Source of the DNA: Zeimonas sp964481165
GTDB taxonomy: Bacteria; Pseudomonadota; Gammaproteobacteria; Burkholderiales; Burkholderiaceae_E
Assembly: GCA_964481165.1 (NCBI GenBank)
Contig: CAYZYC010000121.1
Coordinates: forward strand, 1-6,910
DNA: 6,910 bases
Direction: 5' to 3'
Shown piece after piece: positions 1 through 6,910 of this stretch. A program made the translations under genes and the position numbers. The notes below the pieces were generated by a model, which saw nothing but the letters and a program-made list of their open reading frames with translations, searched no databases and was not told the origin of the DNA. The first letter of the stretch is position 1, and each line of letters begins with the position of its first letter.

Positions 1-42
1 GCGCCGGCAGCAGCGGGGAGCGTCCGCGGGGGAAATCGGGGC

Positions 43-100
43 AGTCTAGCATGCGGGCCGCCTGCGGCCCGGGCCGCGGCTGCCGGCGGCGTGCTAACTT
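43..100. promoter_or_regulatory. Possible divergent extended -10 elements flanking a GC palindrome
   Basis: Two similar elements face outward. On the minus strand TGCTAGACT lies at 51-43; on the plus strand TGCTAACTT lies at 92-100. Both fit an extended -10 layout (TGn followed by a TAnnnT hexamer), and their cores TAGCATGC (47-54) and GCGTGCTA (89-96) are inverted copies with one mismatch. The plus element would start transcription about 40 bases before the ATG at 148. The minus element would serve a gene beyond the left edge. No -35 hexamer is recognisable because the space between them is almost pure G+C. The call rests on hexamer shape and symmetry only. Confidence 0.3.
55..77. repeat. 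Alternating 7-bp inverted repeats (GC palindrome)
   Basis: The heptamer GGGCCGC occurs at 55-61, its exact reverse complement GCGGCCC at 64-70, and GGGCCGC again at 71-77. The first pair forms a perfect 7-bp stem with a 2-base spacer. The second pair forms an uninterrupted 14-bp palindrome. The element sits between the two outward -10-like sites, so it could be an operator or a supercoiling-sensitive cruciform. It has no T-tract, so it is not a typical terminator. Function unknown. Confidence 0.55.
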
Positions 101-147
101 CGTCCGATGGTGTCGTCCGCCCTGCCGTTCCCGCCCGCGGGCCAGCG

Positions 148-603
148 ATGAAGCCGGCGTCCGCCCGATCCGTCGCGCACTGGCTCGAAAGCGAGTCTAC
201 GTTCCGCGGACTGGCTGCGCGCGTCGATCGACTCGTCGCGCTGCAGGCGCGGCTGGTCGAGGCCTGTCCGCGCGTGCCGCTGACCGTCGTCGCGATCGAC
301 GGCGAGACGCTCACGCTGCAGACGCGCAATGCCGCGTGGGCCGCCCGGCTGCGGCAGATGACGCCGACGCTGCTCGACGTTGCGCGCCGCGACGGCGCCG
401 GGGTGAACCGCATCCGGATCGTGCCGCAACGCGGCGGCATCGCGCAGCCTCCGGCGCGGGCGCCGCGCGCCGCGGTTCCGCGCCAGGCACTGCACGAACT
501 CGAGCGGCTGCGCCAGGCGATCGGCGCACCGGCGCTCGAACAGGCGATCGGTCGGCTCGTGCGGCGCCAGCGCGGCGGCGGGGACGATCCCGGCCGGTCC
601 TGA
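148..603 (+). CDS. dciA: DUF721/DciA family protein, probable replicative helicase loader or operator
   Basis: This 151-residue protein belongs by eye to the DUF721 family, whose founding bacterial member DciA interacts with the replicative helicase DnaB and is thought to help load it in bacteria lacking DnaC/DnaI. The diagnostic core spans residues about 22-92: a helical segment (LAARVDRLVALQARL), then the strand LTVVAIDGETLTLQT, then the hallmark NAAWAARLRQMTPTLL (residues 61-76) and a strand ending NRIRIV. A Pro/Ala/Arg-rich linker leads to a C-terminal helix (ALEQAIGRLVRRQRG) resembling the tail of pseudomonad DciA. The ATG at 148 is preferred because the family N-terminus begins there. 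A GTG at 91 would add 19 residues of low-quality sequence. Neither start has a good Shine-Dalgarno. The gene appears single, with a 169-base gap downstream. The family assignment is firm; equating it with DciA function is an inference. Confidence 0.8.
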   Translation: MKPASARSVAHWLESESTFRGLAARVDRLVALQARLVEACPRVPLTVVAIDGETLTLQTRNAAWAARLRQMTPTLLDVARRDGAGVNRIRIVPQRGGIAQPPARAPRAAVPRQALHELERLRQAIGAPALEQAIGRLVRRQRGGGDDPGRS

Positions 604-605
604 GC

Positions 606-680
606 CGAGGTTCCGGGTCGAACCGAGGTTCCGGGTCGAACCGAAGTTCCGAGTCGCCTGAACCGTCGTTCCCGAGTCGT
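606..680. repeat. 18-bp tandem repeat array with internal dyads
   Basis: The unit CGAGGTTCCGGGTCGAAC is present in two identical copies (606-623 and 624-641). A third, diverged copy lies at 642-659, and a degenerate fourth (CGTCGTTCCCGAGTCG) at 664-679 after a 4-base slip. Within each perfect unit GGTTC-N6-GAACC is an inverted repeat (609-624 and 627-642), and GAACC-GA-GGTTC (620-631) is a second dyad across the junction. The array starts 2 bases after the dciA stop codon and ends about 93 bases before the STAS gene. It could bind a dimeric regulator of the downstream operon or fold at the dciA mRNA 3' end. It lacks the T-run of an intrinsic terminator. Confidence 0.8.
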
Positions 681-684
681 GCGC

Positions 685-700
685 CGGCACGCTGCGGGCA
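685..700 (+). promoter_or_regulatory. Possible sigma-54-type -24/-12 element upstream of the STAS gene
   Basis: The sequence CGGCACGCTGCGGGCA matches 9 of the 12 defined positions of TGGCACG-N4-TTGCA, with the essential GG-N10-GC spacing kept (GG at 686-687, GC at 698-699). It differs at the first T and at the TT of the -12 box. It lies 73 bases ahead of the STAS start and directly downstream of the dyad repeat array, where enhancer-type sites would be expected. In DNA this GC-rich a chance match is quite possible. I found no equally good match in the 3535-3790 region. Confidence 0.2.
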
Positions 701-772
701 CGCCGCGCTCCTTTACTTCCACGAGCGCAAAGCGCAACCTTCCACATCGCCCCCTCGCCACGGATCGAGCTC

Positions 773-1150
773 ATGAACATCGAGATCGAGCAGGGAGACC
801 GCGTCACCGTCGTGCGGATCAGCGGCAAGGTCGACAGCCTCACTTCCGACGCATTGCTGCAGGCGCTGTCCGGCGAGGTCGGCGCGCATCGAAGCCGGCT
901 GGTCGCCGATTTCAGCGAGGTCGAATACACGAGCAGCGCCGGCCTACGCGCGCTGCTCGTCACGTTGCGCGAAACCCGCGGCCAGGGCGGCGACCTTCGG
1001 CTCGCCGCCGTGCAACCGCCGGTGCAGCGCGTGCTGGATCTCTCCGGCTTCACCAGCATCCTGAAGGTCTTCGACGACGTGCCCGCCGCAGTGGCGAGTT
1101 TCGCCGCAGCCGGAGGCAAATCCGGCGCCGGCACCGGAGCCGCGCCATGA
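773..1150 (+). CDS. STAS-domain anti-sigma-factor antagonist (SpoIIAA/RsbV-like)
   Basis: This 125-residue cytoplasmic protein is a single STAS domain with a short Gly/Ala-rich tail. It has the family's order of elements: N-terminal strands (IEQGDRVTVVRISGKVDSLTSDALLQAL), the strand LVADFSEVEYT (residues 43-53) and the phosphoacceptor loop SSAGLRALL (54-62), then VQRVLDLSGFTSILKVFDDVPAAVASF. Ser55 aligns with the serine phosphorylated in RsbV (DSTGL), so a phospho-switch is likely. Such proteins, when dephosphorylated, sequester a HATPase-type anti-sigma kinase and are reset by a PP2C phosphatase. Neither partner is in the window. The start at 773 has only a weak upstream GAG (767-769), but the domain begins at once. 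The stop overlaps the next start as ATGA, so it is probably translationally coupled to the patatin gene. The family is certain; the partner and target are unknown. Confidence 0.93.
   Translation: MNIEIEQGDRVTVVRISGKVDSLTSDALLQALSGEVGAHRSRLVADFSEVEYTSSAGLRALLVTLRETRGQGGDLRLAAVQPPVQRVLDLSGFTSILKVFDDVPAAVASFAAAGGKSGAGTGAAP
1136..1139 (+). promoter_or_regulatory. Ribosome binding site of the patatin gene
   Basis: GGAG lies 7 bases before the ATG at 1147, inside the 3' end of the STAS gene. It supports the ATGA-overlap start. The next in-frame ATG (1279) would remove the oxyanion-loop motif, so it is not a plausible alternative. Confidence 0.6.
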
Positions 1151-2040
1151 GCGACGGCAACGGACGCTCGAGCGACGGCAACGGGCGCGTAGCCCTGGTC
1201 ATCGGCTCGGGCAGCGTCAAGTGCGCTGCCGCGCTGGGCATCCAGAAAGCCCTGGTGCGTGCCGGCATCGGACTGGACATGGTGGTCGGATGCAGCGGCG
1301 GCTCCATCTACGCCGCGTTGATGGCTGCCGGAAACTCGCCGGACGAATCGGCCAGCCTGACCCGGCGACTGTGGACGCGCGAGATCAGCCGGGGGCGCAA
1401 CCGGCGAGCGCTGCTGCAGGCGCTCGCGCCGCGCTGGATGGGCTTCGAACCCGAGCAGTTCGGACTGCGCGACGACCGCGCCCTTCTCGCCCGCCTGAGG
1501 GAATGCTTCGGCAACGCACGGATCGAGGAGATGCCGATCCCGCTGCACGTCACGGCGACCGACTTCGCCAACGGCGAACTGGTCGACCTGTCGACCGGAA
1601 GCGTCGCGGACGCGATCCGGGCCAGCGTCGCCCTGCCCTTCGCTTTTTCGCCGTGGAAAGTCGACGGCAGGATGCTCATCGACGGCGTTCTGTCGGACCC
1701 GATGCCAGTCAGCGTCGCGGTCAAGCACGGTGCGTCGGTGATCGTCGCCGCCGGCTTCGAGAGCCCGTATCAGGAGTCGGTGAGCTCGGCTGGCAGGTTC
1801 GCGTTCCAGCTCAGCTCGATCATGGCGAACAACCTGATGAAGTCGCGCTTCGGCTTCCAGACGCTTGCCCACCACGGCGAGGTGATCGTCGTCATGCCGG
1901 AGTTCCGGCAACGCATCCGGCTGTTCGATACGGACAAGATTCCGTACATCATCGAAGAGGGCGAACGTGCCGCGGAGGAGCAGATTCCCTATCTGAAGGA
2001 ACTGCTCTCCCAGGCAGCTCCGGCGAGATCGGCGGCCTGA
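1147..2040 (+). CDS. Patatin-like phospholipase family protein (RssA/NTE-type)
   Basis: This 297-residue protein is a patatin-fold serine lipid acyl hydrolase, the class that cleaves fatty acyl esters of phospholipids with a Ser-Asp dyad. After a 14-residue tail, residues 15-31 (VALVIGSGSVKCAAALG) form the first strand and oxyanion loop. GCSGG (48-52) is the nucleophile elbow with Ser50. HVTATDFANGELVDLSTG and the stretch ADAIRASVALPFAFSP are typical of the family. LIDG supplies the catalytic Asp179, followed by PMPVSVAVKHGASVIVAAG. No signal peptide is seen, so it probably acts on the inner face of the membrane. The oxyanion loop GSGSVKC departs from the usual GGGxRG pattern. The N-terminus carries a duplicated SDGNGR (residues 2-7, 9-14). 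The start overlaps the STAS stop (ATGA). Fold assignment is firm; the substrate is unknown, and its role may be regulatory. Confidence 0.92.
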   Translation: MSDGNGRSSDGNGRVALVIGSGSVKCAAALGIQKALVRAGIGLDMVVGCSGGSIYAALMAAGNSPDESASLTRRLWTREISRGRNRRALLQALAPRWMGFEPEQFGLRDDRALLARLRECFGNARIEEMPIPLHVTATDFANGELVDLSTGSVADAIRASVALPFAFSPWKVDGRMLIDGVLSDPMPVSVAVKHGASVIVAAGFESPYQESVSSAGRFAFQLSSIMANNLMKSRFGFQTLAHHGEVIVVMPEFRQRIRLFDTDKIPYIIEEGERAAEEQIPYLKELLSQAAPARSAA

Positions 2041-2049
2041 TCCGGCGTT

Positions 2050-3534
2050 TCAGAGACCGGCGACCAGCGTGCGCACGCCGCGAAGGTCGCCGCGCGCCAG
2101 CGTGCCGATGATCGTCATCACGAACGACGCGGCTGACGGCGCGAAGAGTCGCAGCGCCACGAGATAGCTCGCGACGCCGAACGCGACTGCGATGGCGAGC
2201 GTCGCGACTACCGGCATCGACGCTCCGATCCCCGTGACTAGGGCCACCGTGCACGCGGCCATCGCCAGCGCGGCCGCGGTCGGCCCGGCGATCGCCGCTG
2301 CCTGCCGGCCGATGCGCAGGCCGGTCAGAAGCCGCACGAAATGCGCGTACGGCACCAGCATCACGAAGGAGACGGCGACGACCGCCGCGGTCACCGCGAG
2401 CAGCCCATGCGGCAGGGCGATCGCCATCAGCACGATCGTCAGGCACAGTTGCAGCGCCGACGCACCCAGATGCCAGCCCGGGCGGCCCATTCCCCGCACG
2501 ACCGCGATCTGCACCATCTCCAGCGAAGACCACATCCCGAGCAGCATCAGCATCTGCACGATCGGCACGGCCGCCGACCAGTCCGGCCCGAACACCAGCG
2601 GAACGAGCAGGCCGGCGATTGCCGCTACTCCCAGGAACACCGGATTGGCCACCACGGCGACCCCACGCAGCACCGAATCGGCGAGCCGTCGCGACACTTC
2701 GCGATCGGTCTGCACGCGGGCCATCCCGGGCATGAGCACCTGGTAGGCGGGAACCATCATCACGTGGCTGACCTGCGAGAACAGGCGTTCGGCCAGCGCG
2801 AAGAAGCCCAGCGCCTCGGTTCCGAGGCTCGCAGCGATCAGGATCCGCGGCAGCTGTTCGTCGGCGTAATCCAGCCCCCACGCGCCCCAGGTGACGACGT
2901 TGAAGCCGACGAGATCGGCGGCGTCGGCACGACGCGTGCGCGCCGAAGGCCGCCAGCGCGCGAGCCGTAGAACCAGCACCGTCAGCACGATCTGGCGGAC
3001 GATCTCCATCGCGACCAGGCTCCAGATTCCCCATCCGCCGACGGCGGCGCCGATGCCGGCAAAGCTCGCTGCCAGGCCGGCGGCCACGTTCGCGCCCGCG
3101 AGCGCCTTGAAGCGCTGCTCGCGCATCAGCAACGCCGTCGGAACGCTCGCAAGTGCGCTGAGCGGCAGACTGGCAGCGCGCGCCGGCAGGATCGCGGCGA
3201 GCAGGACACCGCCGCCGAGCCAGGCGGCGATCGAATCGGCACCGGCGGCAATCGCTCCCCAGGCAACCAGCGCGACCGCGAACGATCCGAGGAAGCTCGC
3301 GTTGCAGTGGCCGGCACGCAGGTCGCGCCGTTGCGCGAGCGTGTCGACCGGCGCTGCCGAGACGACGATCTCGACCAGACCGACGATGACCCACGACAGC
3401 GCGAATACGCCGTACGCTTCCGGGCCGACCCAGCGCGCGATCACGGCCAGCGAAACCAGCCCGACGACGAACTGGAACAGCTTCCCGGCTACACTCCACG
3501 CCGCGCTGCCTGCCAGGCGGCCCGCCGTCACCAT
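2050..3534 (-). CDS. Polysaccharide/oligosaccharide flippase (MOP superfamily, PST/Wzx-like)
   Basis: This 494-residue, very hydrophobic protein has about 12-14 membrane segments. Its N-terminus, MVTAGRLAGSAAWSVAGKLF followed by QFVVGLVSLAVIARWVGPEAYGVFAL in two steps, is typical of Wzx/WzxC-like polysaccharide transporters. Other family-like segments are the cytosolic stretch LLMREQRFKALAGANVAAG, the mid-protein LGTEALGFFALAERL, and VFGPDWSAAVPIVQMLML. Length fits the family (about 480-500). Such proteins move undecaprenyl-linked glycans, or related lipid-linked products such as teichuronate-type units, across the inner membrane. ATG at 3534 is chosen because the family N-terminus begins there, with GAAGCGAG upstream. 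An ATG at 3615 would give 521 residues with a non-family leader. It is convergent with the patatin gene (9-bp gap) and divergent from the NRPS. The substrate cannot be read from sequence. Confidence 0.88.
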   Translation of the reverse strand: MVTAGRLAGSAAWSVAGKLFQFVVGLVSLAVIARWVGPEAYGVFALSWVIVGLVEIVVSAAPVDTLAQRRDLRAGHCNASFLGSFAVALVAWGAIAAGADSIAAWLGGGVLLAAILPARAASLPLSALASVPTALLMREQRFKALAGANVAAGLAASFAGIGAAVGGWGIWSLVAMEIVRQIVLTVLVLRLARWRPSARTRRADAADLVGFNVVTWGAWGLDYADEQLPRILIAASLGTEALGFFALAERLFSQVSHVMMVPAYQVLMPGMARVQTDREVSRRLADSVLRGVAVVANPVFLGVAAIAGLLVPLVFGPDWSAAVPIVQMLMLLGMWSSLEMVQIAVVRGMGRPGWHLGASALQLCLTIVLMAIALPHGLLAVTAAVVAVSFVMLVPYAHFVRLLTGLRIGRQAAAIAGPTAAALAMAACTVALVTGIGASMPVVATLAIAVAFGVASYLVALRLFAPSAASFVMTIIGTLARGDLRGVRTLVAGL

Positions 3535-3790
3535 CGCATCGCTCGCTTCGCCATCGACATGTTTCAATCGTCCCACAGGAAAACGCACGCGGCCGCATTG
3601 TCGCCCGCCATCCATCGTTCGTCGTTCGCCGTCTGCCTGCCGTCGTGAAATAGGTCCACCACCGCTCCGGAGAATGGCCTCAAGGTAGGCCCGAGCAGGC
3701 GAGCACCGCACCGCGCGAATCGTGTTCGTCTTGGTAGCACCGGCAGAAGCGCCCATACGGAAGGGCCTGCTGCCACCCTGCAACAGCACG
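3535..3790. other. Divergent intergenic region between flippase and NRPS
   Basis: These 256 bases separate two divergent starts and should hold promoters for both. For the NRPS the best I can find is TTGGTA (3731-3736), a 17-base spacer and CATACG (3754-3759), which is weak (4/6 and 3/6). Short palindromes are present: GCGGCCGC near 3590 and CTCCGGAG near 3665. The trinucleotide-like stretch TCGTTCGTCGTTCG lies near 3616. No tRNA, small gene or clear operator was recognised. Open frames cross this region on both strands but none carries family-like sequence. Confidence 0.4.

Positions 3791-6910
<3,120 letters not shown>

Noticed and set aside
91..147. GTG start at 91 for the dciA-like gene
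   Set aside because: It would add 19 residues unlike the family and overlap the plus-strand -10-like element. The ATG at 148 starts a typical DUF721 N-terminus. It cannot be fully excluded, since neither start has a clear ribosome site.
679..1146. N-terminal extension of the patatin to 453 residues
   Set aside because: The extension overlaps the STAS gene in another frame and has Arg-rich shadow composition. The ATG at 1147 has a GGAG at good spacing.
94..1911. Long open frame on the minus strand across dciA, STAS and patatin
   Set aside because: It is antisense to three genes with clear family motifs. Its product is rich in Arg, Ala and His with no recognisable domain, as expected for shadow frames in high-GC DNA. 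The repeat array merely gives it a repetitive stretch.
2192..2970. Plus-strand open frames inside the flippase region
   Set aside because: They are Thr/Ala/Arg- or His/Arg/Gln-rich shadows of a hydrophobic membrane protein gene with no motifs of their own.

Overview
This window is very GC-rich (roughly two thirds G+C by eye) and densely coding. Its gene content and the DciA/DUF721-type protein at the left suggest a high-GC proteobacterium. A betaproteobacterium is my best guess, but nothing here fixes the taxon.

Layout. Positions 1-147 hold a GC-palindromic intergenic stretch with two outward-facing extended -10-like elements. A DciA-family (DUF721) helicase-associated protein follows at 148-603, plus strand. 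The intergenic region 604-772 carries an unusual array of 18-bp tandem units, each a small dyad, and a possible sigma-54-like -24/-12 element. Next is a two-gene plus-strand operon: a STAS-domain anti-sigma-factor antagonist (773-1150) overlapping by ATGA a patatin-like phospholipase (1147-2040). Convergent to it, with only a 9-bp gap, is a minus-strand polytopic polysaccharide flippase of the MOP/PST type (2050-3534). A 256-bp divergent region separates it from a large plus-strand non-ribosomal peptide synthetase (from 3791). The NRPS runs uninterrupted off the right edge after condensation, adenylation and most of a carrier domain (1040 codons visible).

How the genes may work together (inference). 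DciA is probably a housekeeping neighbour. The remaining four genes look like the edge of an accessory envelope or exopolymer locus. The NRPS would activate an amino acid and hold it as a thioester. The flippase would move a lipid-linked glycan or similar product across the inner membrane. The STAS protein would be a phospho-switch and the patatin a lipid acyl hydrolase, made together with it.

The most notable point is that the N-terminal condensation domain of the NRPS keeps the fold-defining motifs but has lost both histidines of HHxxxDG (it reads DPIVVDE). It is therefore probably catalytically dead or repurposed, while the adenylation and carrier core motifs look intact.
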